DNA of 64,000 bases from Chitinophagaceae bacterium (GTDB taxonomy: Bacteria; Bacteroidota; Bacteroidia; Chitinophagales; Chitinophagaceae). This document shows, piece by piece, positions 29,159-39,893 of this stretch. Both the position numbers and the translations under genes were made by a program. Each line of letters begins with the position of its first letter. Within the stretch, counting starts at the first letter, position 1. The notes beneath the pieces are model-generated. The model was not told the DNA's origin. It searched no databases and saw only the letters and a program-made list of their open reading frames with translations. The stretch covers positions 744,001 to 808,000 of the forward strand of contig JADKJC010000001.1 in NCBI GenBank assembly GCA_016722465.1, written 5' to 3'.

Positions 29159-30878
29159 ATGAATGCATTTGAAGCCTTAGGCTTGAACGAACAATTAATT
29201 CAATCTATTACCGATTTAGGATTTGAAACACCAACCCCCATACAGGAGCAGGCTATTCCTGTGCTGTTATCAGGCACTACCGATTTTGTTGGACTGGCAC
29301 AAACAGGAACCGGCAAAACAGCTGCTTTTGGTTTACCACTGCTGCAACTCATCGAAAAGGGAGAGCGCCATCCACAGGCTTTGATCGTATGCCCAACAAA
29401 GGGAACTCTGTCTTCAGATTACTAATGACATTGCTCATTTTACAAAACATAGCAAATCAATTTTTACTGAAGCTGTTTATGGTGGAGCCTCCATCACCAT
29501 GCAGATACGCAACCTTAGAAAAGGCGTACATATTGTAATAGCAACACCAGGCAGATTGATCGACCTGATCGAAAGAAAAGCCATTGACCTGCAAAAAGTA
29601 AAATATGTAGTACTGGATGAAGCGGATGAAATGCTGAACATGGGCTTTAGAGATGATATTGATTTTGTATTGAAAAATACCATCAACAGGGAAAGCATCT
29701 GGCTTTTTAGTGCCACCATGCCACCAGAAGTAAGGGCGATTGCCAAAAACTTCATGACCAATCCCAAAGAGATCACTGTTGGTAAAAAGAACAGTGGCAA
29801 TGTAAATATTGACCACCAGTATATCATCGTGGCAGCACATCACCGCTATGAAACACTGAAGCGGTATATTGATTTTAATCCCGGCATGTATGGCATCATC
29901 TTTACCCGTACTAAAGCTGACGCCCAGGATATTGCTGAAAGACTGGTAAAAGAAGGATATGAAATTGAGGCATTGCATGGTGACCTCACACAACAACAGC
30001 GTGATAAAGTGATGGGACGTTTCCGCAGTAAACATTTACAACTGCTGATTGCTACCGATGTTGCCGCAAGGGGAATTGATGTGGATAGTATTTCCCATGT
30101 TATCAATTATGAATTACCAGATGACATGGAAGTGTACACACACAGAAGTGGCCGTACTGCACGTGCAGGCAAAAGTGGCATCTGTATTTCTATCTGCCAT
30201 AGCAGGGAAACATTCAAAATACGTTCGCTTGAACGTATGGTAAATGCTAAGTTCAATAAAATGGATGCGCCAAGCGGAAAAGAAGTTTGCCGTAAACAGT
30301 TCTTTCATTTTATGGATAAACTGATGCAGGCAGATGTATCGCATGGTGATTATGAAACCTATATGCCCGACCTCATGCAAAAATTTGCAGATGTTAGCAA
30401 AGAAGAAGTATTGCAAAGAGTAGCTGCATTGGAATTCAGCCACTTTTTAAAATACTACGAAAAAGCGGAAGACCTGAACGCTCCCGGAATTAAAAGAGAC
30501 TTTAACAGCCCAAGAGCAGAACAGGGAAACAATTTTCGTGATAGTGGCAGAAGGGAAAGCAGCAACTTCAGGCAGCGTGATAATGGGTATACGAGGTTAT
30601 TCATCAACCTTGGTACCAAAGATGGATTTTTCAAAGCAAGTTTCCTGCAATTCATTTTAGATGAAAGCAACCTCAATAAAGAAATATTAGGCAGGATTGA
30701 TATGAAAGAAATGAACAGCTGGGTGGAAGTGGATAAATCTGCTGCCGGCAAAATGATTAAAAGCCTGGATGGAAAAAAATTCAATGGCAGGATGGTAAGG
30801 ATGAATGAGGCGGACGGCGGATTTAAAAAGCCGACTGATGAACTAAGAACCAGGCAAAGAACCAGAAGACCGATATAA
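29159..30878 (+). CDS. DEAD-box ATP-dependent RNA helicase with DbpA-type RNA-binding domain (frameshifted)
   Basis: Q motif (FETPTPIQEQAIPV), motif I (AQTGTGKT), motif II (VLDEADEML), motif III (SAT), IFTRTKADAQ, ARGID and HRSGRTARAG are all present, followed by a DbpA-like RNA-binding domain (RLFINLGTKDGFF to FNGRMVRMNEADGG). One surplus A in the run at 29398-29400 breaks motif Ia: removing it restores PTRELCLQITNDIAHF. With the correction the gene encodes about 573 residues. Such helicases remodel rRNA during ribosome assembly and cold growth. The gap is more likely a sequence error than gene loss, because every other motif is intact. Confidence 0.9.
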
Positions 30879-30885
30879 ATCATAG

Positions 30886-30912
30886 GAGGCTGGTAAAACC
30901 AGCCTCTTTTTT
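30886..30912 (+). terminator. Rho-independent terminator after the helicase gene
   Basis: GAGGCTGG / CCAGCCTC with a TAAAA loop, followed by six T. Confidence 0.95.
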
Positions 30913-31286
30913 ATGCTGCTTATTATCACTCTTGCCACATCTGTAAATTCCAAAATACAATTAAAATTTTCTTATTTCTGGAATTTCTGCTCTCTGAGAT
31001 TTACCATCGCCAGTTTATTTTAAAGGTTTTTTTTTGCAAAAAACAGGCTAATTCAAGCAATAAAACGGGCTCAATTTTTAACACACAGCATCTTGTTTTT
31101 CAACAGTTTATACCCATTCATTTCCTTACATCCCACTTTTCAGGGCCGGTTTTTTGTCTGCTCAAATTCTTCCTGGCTTTGGCATAGCCTGTATTTGGCT
31201 TGCGGTTGGATTTTATAGCTATGTGATCCGTACAAGTTTTATAAAACCTGGCCGGTAGCATTAAACCGTAATCAACCCCTTCTTAT
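30913..31286. other. Intergenic region upstream of the second T9SS protein
   Basis: 374 AT-rich bases without an open frame of interest. No clear TTTG/TAnnTTTG pair, repeat or RNA was seen. Confidence 0.5.
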
Positions 31287-33454
31287 ATGAAAATTAATTA
31301 CACAAAAAACAGGTTGAGTAAAAAGGCAATGCCTTTACTCTTTCTACTGGCGGCAAATTGCATCAATGCAAACGCACAGTTCAGAACTTATTCCAAAGTA
31401 TATTCAGACAATATCAAAGGCGGCTCTACCATTTTTGGTAATACGCTTACACATATTGTTACATCAGGCGGTGCAGCAGATACTGCTAAAATGAATAACA
31501 ACAGGGTCAATGGCAACAGTACTTATGGCAACGACAATTCAAACATCAGGTACGTAGATGTGGATGGCAACACAGGTACAGGAGCAGGTACCAGAAACTC
31601 TTCTACAGCTGATCTTTCATTGCCAGCTGGTACCAATACCATCAAACTGGCACGTTTGTACTGGGGTGCCCGTGTTAAAAAAAGCGATTTTGATATTTCG
31701 CTTGATACTTTTAAAAGGATAAAAATACGTTTCGGTACAGCTGGTTCTTACACAGAATATGCCGCAGCTCAATTAGATAAAAATACCACCGGCACAGGCA
31801 ACAGTGCTGTCAGCCAATACCAGGCATATACAGATGTAACTGCCTTTGTACAAAATAATGGCGCAGGTACTTACACTGTAGGTAATGTAGCCGCTTCAAC
31901 AGGATCTACAGGCAGTGGCGGTAATTATGCCGGGTGGTGCATTGTAGTGGTGTATGAAAATCTAACTTCATCTGCCTATAACAGCGTAAGGGTTTACGAT
32001 GGCTTCCAACAGGTATACGCTGGTGGTGCAGCGCAGATATCCTCTGTTACACTTACCGGTTTAAATGTGCCATCAGGTCCAATGGATCTGAGAGATGCTA
32101 AAATGGGGGCCATGGTTTGGGAAGGTGATGCCAACCTTAAATTAGATTACCTGAAAATTAACGGTACTAATTTTTACAATGGTTTAAATGCAATTGACAA
32201 TCCATGGAACGGCACCATTACTGATACGGGTGCACATATTACCACCAAAAATCCCCATTATACCAACCAGATGGGCATTGATATTGATCAGTTTTATGTT
32301 GGTAACGGATATAGTATACAGGCAGGTGATTCAACTGTTAAGCTTGAGTTTGGCACTGAGGCCGACCAGTATTTCCCGGGACTTTTCACTTTTGTGATCA
32401 AGACCAAAGACCCAACAGTGGTATTAGATAAACTGGTAAAAGATGCCAACCTTAATAATATTGCTGAAGCCAACGAAATACTTACCTATACACTGAAAGG
32501 AAAGAACATGGGAGTTGGTAATGCCAACTTCTGTATTGTCAGCGACACACTTCCATCTTCAGTTACTTTTGTAAGGGGATCATTGAAAGTAATCTCTTGT
32601 GCAGGACTTACTGCAGGAACAGTATTTACTGATTACGTTTCGGATGACCAGGCTGATTTTTAGAAGATGATAAAGTAGTAGTTTTCAGGATCGGAACAGG
32701 CGCTAACGGAGTACAGGGTGGCGTGCTTGCTTCACAGGAATCTTTTGAGGTAGAATTTAAAGTAACCATCAATGCAGCAGATGCCAATGGTAATATTCCA
32801 CCCATCATTAATGTGGCAAGGATTACAGGAATCTCTGATGCAGGCATTAAATCAACCGATGATGGCACTGCAATACTGGAGCCACTGGGCGGGCCATTAC
32901 CGGTAACATTAAAATCATTTGTAGCTACACTTATTAATAGCAAAACTATAAAGCTTGACTGGGCAACTTTGCAGGAGATCAACTGCGATCGCTACGAAAT
33001 TGAAAGAAGTACAGATGGCAGGGTATTCACAAAAGCAGGTACGGTAGCCGGGCATGGTTTTACCAGCCTCGATATGTATTACACATTGAATGATGATGTA
33101 ACTGCTATTACCGGCAACATTGTTTACTACCGCCTGAGGCAGGTTGACATTGATGGCAGGAGCAGTTTTTCAAAAGTAGTTTCTGTAAGACTGAAAAAGA
33201 GTACTGGTTTCACGATCTCTCCAAACCCTTTCAGCAGTTATGTAAACATCAATATTGACTGGAAGAATAATGAATCCAGTGTAGTGAAAATATTCAACAT
33301 GAGCGGCAAAGAAATATTGACAAAAAATATTCAACTGTACAAAGGCACCAATTATGTTCAGATAAACGAATTATCTTCTTTACCTTCCGGAAACTATTTA
33401 ATTCAATTCAACAGTACCGAAGGAAAAATATTTAAACAGGTAACCAAATTATAA
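31287..33454 (+). CDS. Second T9SS-secreted protein with DUF11-like and sorting domains (frameshifted)
   Basis: The signal peptide (LLFLLAANCINANAQ) is followed by a large beta-rich N-terminal domain (residues 30-375) in which RLYWGARV, YAGWCIVVVYENL and a DxDQFYVGNG segment match the secreted DUF3344/isopeptide-like surface protein class. A DUF11-type repeat follows (LDKLVKDANLNNIAEANEILTYTLKGKN). The frame is lost at a T5 run (32657-32661); six T would continue ADFLEDDKVVVFRIG. The C-terminal third has a fibronectin-like segment (INCDRYEIERSTDGR) and the T9SS sorting domain (ISPNPFSSYVNI to KIFKQVTKL). Likely a cell-surface adhesin. Its C-terminal half resembles that of the protein at the left edge of the window. 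Confidence 0.85.
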
Positions 33455-33487
33455 AAATAGCTTTCAACCAATCCACGTTTGTTATCC

Positions 33488-33515
33488 ATACCGGGCTTTT
33501 GCCCGGTATTTTTTT
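33488..33515 (+). terminator. Rho-independent terminator after the T9SS protein
   Basis: ATACCGGGC / GCCCGGTAT stem with a TTTT loop and a run of T. Confidence 0.92.
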
Positions 33516-33669
33516 CCTGTATATTATTTCGCCGTTAGCAAAATCCTGTTCCAAAATCAATTTCCTCAATTCATCAAACAGTTATCCCATTCCATTCCAT
33601 TTTCAGCATTTGGAAGCATTGCAACAAATATTTTTGTTCCGTTTAATTAAATATTTAAAATGTATAGCA

Positions 33670-34214
33670 ATGAAAAAAATTATTTATGTGCTACTGGTTT
33701 CAGTAGCAGCAACCAGCATGAGTTGCAAAAAGACAGTAACAAAACCCCTGCAGTGAATTGCAGTTTACCTTCCACCACCGTGCCGGCAGAAATGGTGGGC
33801 AACTGGGCCAACGGTTACAATTCCAGCACCCATATTGCAGATGCTTACAACGGGCAGTATCTCGGTAACAATTGGCAAAGTGGCAAGTACTTCCATCTCA
33901 CCGCAGATGGTAAGTACGCAGAATTTTACTACATGGCCAATACAGGTGTATCGGCAAGCAGCGCTACCCGTGCCATTGGTACAGTTACTTTTGATGAAGA
34001 AGAAGGGTCATTTGTATTTCATGCCTGTAGTGCACATTACCGAGGCTGGCAAAATGGAGTAAAAACAATTGACCGTGATGCCACCGCACAAGAAGTAAAT
34101 GATCTTTTAACACAGAAGTATTATTATTCTTTTGAAACTACCGGTAGTACTACCTGGATGGAGATCCGTTTTGATCCGGCAGGTACACCCACCAGTTTCC
34201 GGAGTGTGGAATAG
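33670..34214 (+). CDS. Lipoprotein of unknown function (frameshifted just after the lipobox)
   Basis: ATG 33670 opens a lipoprotein signal (MKKIIYVLLVSVAATSMSC, lipobox SMSC). Four codons later the frame runs into a stop; adding one G at 33732 gives SCKKDSNKTPAVNCSLP and joins the main frame, which matches the usual CKKD start of Bacteroidota lipoproteins. The mature domain contains VGNWANGYNSS, FHLTADGKYAEFYY and GTVTFDEEEGSFVFHACSAHYRGW, a lipocalin-like beta pattern. No family name can be given. Confidence 0.7.
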
Positions 34215-34240
34215 AAGTTATATCAATAACCCAAACATAT

Positions 34241-34270
34241 GGCGGCTGGAATAAGTTCAGCCGCCTTTAT
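34241..34270 (+). terminator. Probable hairpin terminator after the lipoprotein gene
   Basis: GGCGGCTG / CAGCCGCC with a 9-base loop, followed by a short TTTAT tract. Confidence 0.6.
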
Positions 34271-34324
34271 GATGCAAATCAGTTTATTTTCTTCCGGCAG
34301 GTGGTATTTTGTATTCAAAAATAA

Positions 34325-35980
34325 ATGCCTGCAGCACTTTTATCAGCCGATATCAACCTGTTACATTTATTATCCGGCAGTTTCGGCAAAGAAGCTGCCG
34401 GTAAGAAACAGGCATTACTAAAAGAGTTCTCCGGCCGCACCATTAAAACGGTTGCTGTTGCCAGAAAATATCATGAAATTCTACTGTTCCTGAAAGCATA
34501 TCCTGACAATAAAGAAATATTGCAAGCTGCTGTTTCCGGGCTTGAACAGATACACTCGTTCACAAAAAAAATAATGGCAGGCCAGCATTACAAAATGCAG
34601 CAGGCATTATCCGGAACAGGTATGGCAGGTACTTTACTGGTAGCACAATACAGCTACCCGATTACAAAATGGCTTGCCGGAAAATTTCCTGTTGCTACCT
34701 CCTTTCATTCCGCTGCCGGTGATGATGCGGCAGGTGCAGCAATACTCCGGCATCTGCTTCCACAGATTGAATATTACTATGCCACACAGCAAAAATATTC
34801 ACTGCAAAAAAGATTGGAATACATTGCCGGTAAAAACAATACACTTCAAAACATCATTGACATATTTGAACAATCAACAGCAGGTGAAAAAGCCGGGGAA
34901 TTACTTTTTGACCAGTTAAAAATTTATACTGCCTGGGTACTGAATGATCCGTCATTCAACAGGAGTTTTATGAGTAGTATTCCTCAAGCCTTTTTTTATC
35001 ATAAAACACTGGAGAAAAAAAACAACATGGCTGCCGTCCTTTCACAACCCTGCCCCAAAGCTGAACGCCTTTCAGCTGCCCAAAAAGAATATTTACTGGA
35101 TGTTGCAAAAGCATCTTTGGCTTTTTATTACAGGGAAACTGAACCGGTAACGCTTGCTTCAGCAGATGAAGCAGAATTCTTTATTTGCAGCAGGGGAATT
35201 TCCATTGCGCTATACGGAATGAAGCCAGCCCGAAGATTGTCTATTGAATCATACATTGGCTACATGGTATTTAAAAACAACACACCTGTTGCCTATGGCG
35301 GCGGATGGATGTTTGGTGACCGCTGTAAGATCGGACTGAATATTTACCCGCCTTTCCGTAAAGGTGAATCAGCTCTAATTTTTTCAGAAGTATTGCGGTT
35401 GTATCATCAACGTTTCCATCAGCAACTATTTATAGTAAAGCCTTACCAGTATGGCAAAGGAAATAAAGAAGGCCTGCAGAGTGCAGCATTTTGGTTTTAT
35501 TACAAACTCGGTTTCAGACCCATGGATAAAAAAATTGAAAGGGTAGCCGAAACGGAATTCAACAGCAACAAAAAATCATCTATTGCAATGTTGAAATTTT
35601 TTACCACATCTGATTTAGCATTACAGGTAACTCCATTGCTTACTACTGACCTTGACCCGGAAAATATCAGCAGGAAAATTACTGAAATGATAGTAAAGAA
35701 TTTTAATGGCAACAGGCAACTGGCCATCCGGACATGCCGTACTGCGCTGGAGAAAATATTGAATATAGAGCCGGATAAAAAACCGGATCTGAATTATACA
35801 ACTCATTTTCAGCATTTCAGTCTTTTACTCTCTCTATTACCCAACCTTGCTAACTGGAATGCAAAAGACAAAAAACTAATGCTTGAGATTATTGCCTGCA
35901 AAGCAAACAATGAAAAAAGGTATATTCAGAAAGTACAACAGCACAAAAGATTTATACAGGAATTAAAAGCAGTTTTCTGA
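34325..35980 (+). CDS. Large protein of unknown function with GNAT-like C-terminal region
   Basis: A 551-residue soluble protein, no signal peptide or membrane helix. The first 300 residues are helical (for example QYSYPITKWLAGKFP and LQKRLEYIAGKNNTLQ). Residues about 300-410 have the strand-helix pattern of an acyl-CoA N-acyltransferase fold: SIESYIGYMVFKNNTPVAYG (acceptor strands), GLNIYPPFRKGESALIFSEV (near the CoA loop) and AAFWFYYKLGFRP (the terminal strand typical of GNAT). A family cannot be named and acyltransfer is inference. Confidence 0.6.
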   Translation: MPAALLSADINLLHLLSGSFGKEAAGKKQALLKEFSGRTIKTVAVARKYHEILLFLKAYPDNKEILQAAVSGLEQIHSFTKKIMAGQHYKMQQALSGTGMAGTLLVAQYSYPITKWLAGKFPVATSFHSAAGDDAAGAAILRHLLPQIEYYYATQQKYSLQKRLEYIAGKNNTLQNIIDIFEQSTAGEKAGELLFDQLKIYTAWVLNDPSFNRSFMSSIPQAFFYHKTLEKKNNMAAVLSQPCPKAERLSAAQKEYLLDVAKASLAFYYRETEPVTLASADEAEFFICSRGISIALYGMKPARRLSIESYIGYMVFKNNTPVAYGGGWMFGDRCKIGLNIYPPFRKGESALIFSEVLRLYHQRFHQQLFIVKPYQYGKGNKEGLQSAAFWFYYKLGFRPMDKKIERVAETEFNSNKKSSIAMLKFFTTSDLALQVTPLLTTDLDPENISRKITEMIVKNFNGNRQLAIRTCRTALEKILNIEPDKKPDLNYTTHFQHFSLLLSLLPNLANWNAKDKKLMLEIIACKANNEKRYIQKVQQHKRFIQELKAVF

Positions 35981-36187
35981 AAGTTCATTCTGCAAATATT
36001 AACACTTCAAATTGGTTTGCCAGTCTGGTCCAGTAGCAAATCGCAATCAACCGCAACCATACAGATGTTGAGAAAAAAACTTCTGATCGCACTTTATAGT
36101 ATAAGAAAATATATTATTTTCATTTTTGAAGATACAAGTAGTGCAAACTGCATTTTCTGTTTACTTTAAAAACCAAAACTTCAACAA

Positions 36188-37171
36188 ATGAAAAAACTCT
36201 TAGCTGGCTTTTTTGCCGGGGCAATATTCCTGGCATCGTGTAACAAAGTAGCAGTTGAAACTGCTGTAAATGAGGATGACAATGCCCCAATTACTCAACG
36301 CAGCTGTGCTTCTTATGAAGTGCTGGAACAACAACTGCAGGCAGACCCTGGTTTAAGAAGAAGAATGAATGATATAGAAGCCTTTACAGACAGGTTTTCG
36401 AAAAGCCCGGCCATGCAGCGTCTTTCCGGTGATTCTATGATCATACCGGTTGTGGTAAATGTTGTTTACAAAACAGCCGCAGAAAACATTTCCTTAGCAC
36501 AGATACAATCACAAATAGATGTATTGAATGAAGATTACCGCAGCACCAATGCAGACATTACCAAGGTACCAAGCCTGTTTACTGGTGTAAAAGCAGGCGA
36601 CACCAAGATCCGCTTTGTATTAGACCAGGTGATAAGGAAAATCACTACCAAAAAAAGCTGGAGTACCAATGATGCTGTGAAGAAAAGCGCACAGGGTGGT
36701 ATTAGCCCTACCAGCCCAACTACCAAGTTAAATTTATGGGTTTGTACTTTAGGCAATGGCATTTTAGGCTATGCACAGTTTCCTGGCGGCAGTTCTGCAA
36801 CCGATGGTGTAGTGATTTTAAACAGGGCTTTTGGCAGCCGTGCAAAATATTCCGCAGGCTACTATACTACTACTTACGATCTGGGAAGAACAGCCACACA
36901 TGAAGTGGGTCACTGGTTGAACCTGAGACATATCTGGGGCGATGCAACCTGCGGCAATGACCAGGTTGATGATACTCCACTTCACAATACAGCTAACTAT
37001 GGATGCCCTGCTGCGGGCCACAAGAGTACATGTACAGGCACACCTGTAGAAATGACTATGAACTATATGGACTATACAGATGACCTGTGCATGTATATGT
37101 TTAGTACCGGACAAAAGACACGTATGCAGGCCACCTGGGCAGTTGGGGGTCCACGTGCAAGTTTCAGGTAA
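36188..37171 (+). CDS. Pappalysin-like zinc metalloprotease (M43B), lipoprotein
   Basis: The 327-residue protein has a lipoprotein-type signal (FFAGAIFLASC). The metzincin motif HEVGHWLNLRHIWGD gives three His ligands (HExxHxxNxxH, where the usual Gly is Asn), and the Met-turn follows in MNYMDYTDDLCMYMF. Cys residues (CGNDQVDDTP, YGCPAAGHKSTC) are placed as in cytophagalysin and ulilysin. These enzymes are secreted or surface endopeptidases. It ends before a symmetrical terminator shared with the convergent FAS1 gene. Confidence 0.93.
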   Translation: MKKLLAGFFAGAIFLASCNKVAVETAVNEDDNAPITQRSCASYEVLEQQLQADPGLRRRMNDIEAFTDRFSKSPAMQRLSGDSMIIPVVVNVVYKTAAENISLAQIQSQIDVLNEDYRSTNADITKVPSLFTGVKAGDTKIRFVLDQVIRKITTKKSWSTNDAVKKSAQGGISPTSPTTKLNLWVCTLGNGILGYAQFPGGSSATDGVVILNRAFGSRAKYSAGYYTTTYDLGRTATHEVGHWLNLRHIWGDATCGNDQVDDTPLHNTANYGCPAAGHKSTCTGTPVEMTMNYMDYTDDLCMYMFSTGQKTRMQATWAVGGPRASFR

Positions 37172-37194
37172 CTCAATGGAATTACGATAATAAA

Positions 37195-37218
37195 AAAGGT
37201 TGCGGTACCGCAACCTTT
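37195..37218. terminator. Bidirectional terminator between convergent genes
   Basis: AGGTTGCGGT directly followed by its complement ACCGCAACCT makes a perfect 20-bp palindrome (37197-37216), with A residues on the left and TTT on the right, so it can terminate both the M43 gene and the FAS1 gene. Confidence 0.85.
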
Positions 37219-37246
37219 CTTATTATATACATTGCCTGGTACAGCT

Positions 37247-37651
37247 TTATTGTATCACCGCATCTGTTAAATGAATAATGCCATTAGACACTTTGGCATC
37301 ACGGGACTGAATACTCACATCACCAATACTGGCAGCCCCGTTTTTTACATTCACCAGTAATTTTTTGCCATTCACGGTGGTAAGCGTATCACCGTCTTTC
37401 AGTTCATCATATGCTATCTTTCCATTTACTATATGATTACTTACCAGATCGGTTAGCCTGGCCCTGTTCTGTGGTTCCAATAAATTTTCCACCACCCCTT
37501 TATCTAATTTTTCAAAAGCAAGATCAGATGGTGCAAAAACTGTAAAAGGACCTGTGCTGCTCAATAACTGATCAAGATCGGATGCATGTACACTTTTTTT
37601 TAGTGTTTTCAGGTATTTATCTACGTTCACTACCTGTGTAATATTTGACAT
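37247..37651 (-). CDS. Fasciclin (FAS1) domain protein
   Basis: A single FAS1 domain of 134 residues without signal peptide: the H1 motif FTVFAPSDLAFEKL and H2 region (NGIIHLTDAVI) are clear, with VSNHIVNGKIAYDELKDGD between. FAS1 domains mediate adhesion when secreted; short, signal-less versions are common in bacteria and of unknown role. The gene is alone. Confidence 0.9.
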   Translation of the reverse strand: MSNITQVVNVDKYLKTLKKSVHASDLDQLLSSTGPFTVFAPSDLAFEKLDKGVVENLLEPQNRARLTDLVSNHIVNGKIAYDELKDGDTLTTVNGKKLLVNVKNGAASIGDVSIQSRDAKVSNGIIHLTDAVIQ

Positions 37652-37785
37652 TTGTGTTGATTTACCTGCCGGCAGTATTGTCGGCAGGGCAGTAAGGTAG
37701 TCTTTAACAAACAGCTTTGCTGTTAATGTTTGAAAATGCGGCTAATCATTGGGTTGACTCGAGAAAGCCTGATCCATTATGTGAA

Positions 37786-38481
37786 TCAGCGGATATCTTT
37801 TTCTCCCGGTATGGGCAGATCAATTTGCAGCTTATCAAAATAATTATGTTTTACCGTATGGTAAAACCAAAGCACATCTGTAATATTTGCATGTCCATGT
37901 ATATCGGCCAGCTTGAAGATCAGCAGGTATAATAATCCTGCCGCAGGCAATGTGTGAACTTTATTATTGATATATGTCCAGCGTTCGTAATTGGGAATTA
38001 TGTTGGCTACCTGGTACTCCCTGAAAAGGCCATAAGAAATATCGTGCAATTCCACCGTTCTGTAAATCCGGTTCAGCCGTTCCGGCATTAGTACCAGCTC
38101 ATCGGCTAAAATTTCCATTGCTGCCATTAGCCCAACCAAGCCGTGGCGTTTGTGTGCCGGCTTACCCGTTAATGGGTGTGGAATTACCACTGATTTATCT
38201 TCTTCTGTTTTACCAATATCATGCAGCAATGCAATTATTTTTAATTCATACTGCAATTCATCTTTATCCAATTCAAGCTGATGCAACAGGCTAAAAAGGC
38301 TTCCATAAAATCCGGATGCCGGTTGCTGAAAAATGTTCTCTACATTATCGTACACCGCCTGAAGGTGATCGGTTAGCATCACATTGCTGGTATTGCTCTC
38401 ATGCCGGTCTGCAGTGGTATCCGCTTTTTGCCACCAGGCAGATTTTTTTATTTTGGTCTCTATTGCTTGCAGGTTCAGCAT
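37786..38481 (-). CDS. HD-domain phosphohydrolase
   Basis: The HD motif appears as ALLHDIGKTEEDKS, with an upstream His in LFSLLHQLELDKDE, and HKRHGLVGLMAAMEIL, ELHDISYG and FKLADIHGHANI supplying the remaining metal ligands. 231 residues, cytosolic. Substrate (nucleotide or phosphoester) is not predictable. Followed by nothing obvious on its strand; the next upstream gene is a small lipoprotein. Confidence 0.85.
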   Translation of the reverse strand: MLNLQAIETKIKKSAWWQKADTTADRHESNTSNVMLTDHLQAVYDNVENIFQQPASGFYGSLFSLLHQLELDKDELQYELKIIALLHDIGKTEEDKSVVIPHPLTGKPAHKRHGLVGLMAAMEILADELVLMPERLNRIYRTVELHDISYGLFREYQVANIIPNYERWTYINNKVHTLPAAGLLYLLIFKLADIHGHANITDVLWFYHTVKHNYFDKLQIDLPIPGEKDIR

Positions 38482-38569
38482 AACTGTTATCAGAAAAGAA
38501 TTTTCACAAAAATATCAAAAGCTGTTCTTCTTTTCCGGGTATTGTTTGCTGAAAACATTAAAGTGTATG

Positions 38570-38884
38570 TTAGTGTGGGGTAAATGCCGGGTTACCGTAC
38601 ATGCTTTTATTGAATAAATAGTATTTTCCATCGTCATAATTGCGCCAGTAGCGGCGCCCATCCAAGTCATAGTATAACCTCCCGTCTACCGATTTCTTGG
38701 CAGCCCTGTCATCTACCGTTATTACTTTAGGAAGCAATTTTTGGGGGGCCTTTTTTACAAGCAGTTTTTTTTCTGCAGGCTTTTCCGTTCCGGCAGTTCC
38801 GGTTTGTGGTTGGTGTTTTTTACTACAGCCGGCAAATACCAGGCTCAATACAATCATCGCCGGAAAAATATACTTTAGCTGCAT
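38570..38884 (-). CDS. Small lipoprotein
   Basis: 104 residues with lipobox VFAGC (IVLSLVFAGCSKK), a Lys/Pro-rich linker and a C-terminal Tyr-rich tail (GRLYYDLDGRRYWRNYDDG). Such tails occur in short Bacteroidota lipoproteins of unknown function. Confidence 0.65.
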   Translation of the reverse strand: MQLKYIFPAMIVLSLVFAGCSKKHQPQTGTAGTEKPAEKKLLVKKAPQKLLPKVITVDDRAAKKSVDGRLYYDLDGRRYWRNYDDGKYYLFNKSMYGNPAFTPH

Positions 38885-39060
38885 TGTCCTTTTTCATTTA
38901 CTATTCCAATTATCTTACCAAAATCGTTAATGGTTAGTTGACGGGTAAATATAAAACCGGTAAATACAGACTGTGTAAATATTTCCCCTGCGATGGATTT
39001 GCAATTCCCTTCCGTTGAAATACAGTTATATTTACGCCTCATATATATCGCTATAGTTTC

Positions 39061-39411
39061 ATGAAAAAAATTATACTGACAGTTACATGCCTTATGATCA
39101 GTATTGTATCATTTGCACAAACCAGGGTTTCCATCGATTCGGTCAATAACCATATTGGGAAAACAGTGATCGTATGCAATGAAGTATTTGGAGTAAAGAC
39201 AACGGAAAAAATAACTTACATAAACCTGGGTGCTGCTTATCCAACATCACCGTTGACAGTGCTCATTTTTACAAAAGACCTGGTTAATTTTCCGGAAACC
39301 CCCGAAAAATTATACGGTAACCAGCAGGTATGTGTAACAGGTGTATTGAAAGAATATAAAGACAAAGCAGAGATTGTGATCAGCAAGCCTGAAGATATTA
39401 AAGTTGAATAA
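39061..39411 (+). CDS. Secreted OB-fold-like protein
   Basis: A signal peptide (MKKIILTVTCLMISIVSFAQ) is followed by a 96-residue beta-rich domain: HIGKTVIVCNEVFGV, TYINLGAAYPTSPLTVLIF and QQVCVTGVLKEYKDKAEIVI. This strand order and the NLG and GVLKEY turns fit the OB-fold found in secreted nucleic-acid-binding-like domains. Single gene. Assignment to a named family is not certain. Confidence 0.6.
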   Translation: MKKIILTVTCLMISIVSFAQTRVSIDSVNNHIGKTVIVCNEVFGVKTTEKITYINLGAAYPTSPLTVLIFTKDLVNFPETPEKLYGNQQVCVTGVLKEYKDKAEIVISKPEDIKVE

Positions 39412-39438
39412 ATCCAATGTGCAAATCAGCTGCTACGG

Positions 39439-39846
39439 CTACAACTCATTCATGTCATATACCAGTACTTTTTTCCATAAGTGGCTGTAGTTGGTAATGA
39501 ATGCCTGGTGTACCGGGTGATCCTGGTAGGTTTTCTGATCCGCTGCATTGTCAAAAAACATCAGTTCACTTACCTGCCAGCTGGCATCCACCACATCCCT
39601 TTTTTCAGTAGCAGCCGGAATACCAATATGCAGCCTGCGGATGGATTTAATAGCCGCCAGTGTTCTAAGCCCGTCTACCAGTTTATCCCTGTCTTCAACT
39701 GAAACCGGATCTTTTAACCAGAAAAATACATGGTGTACCAATTGCTTTTGATCATTTGAAGTAGATAAACTCATGGCTTGTGTTGCTACCCCTGCTGTAA
39801 GAGCAGCAGCGGTGGTTAAAAATTTTCTGCGTTCGATTGATAACAT
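39439..39846 (-). CDS. Dabb-family (stress-responsive alpha/beta barrel) protein with Tat-like signal
   Basis: The N-terminus RRKFLTTAAALTAGVATQAMS is a twin-arginine-like export signal. The mature part matches the Dabb fold: LVHHVFFWLKDP, the central RRLHIGIPA and ELMFFDNAADQKTYQDHPVHQAFI. Dabb proteins are dimers with a ferredoxin-like barrel, of mixed function. The gene is divergent from the TMEM175-like gene, 47 bases away. Confidence 0.85.
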   Translation of the reverse strand: MLSIERRKFLTTAAALTAGVATQAMSLSTSNDQKQLVHHVFFWLKDPVSVEDRDKLVDGLRTLAAIKSIRRLHIGIPAATEKRDVVDASWQVSELMFFDNAADQKTYQDHPVHQAFITNYSHLWKKVLVYDMNEL

Positions 39847-39893
39847 TGAGGAAATTGAATACTAAAAATACAACAAGAATATTATATTGCAAC

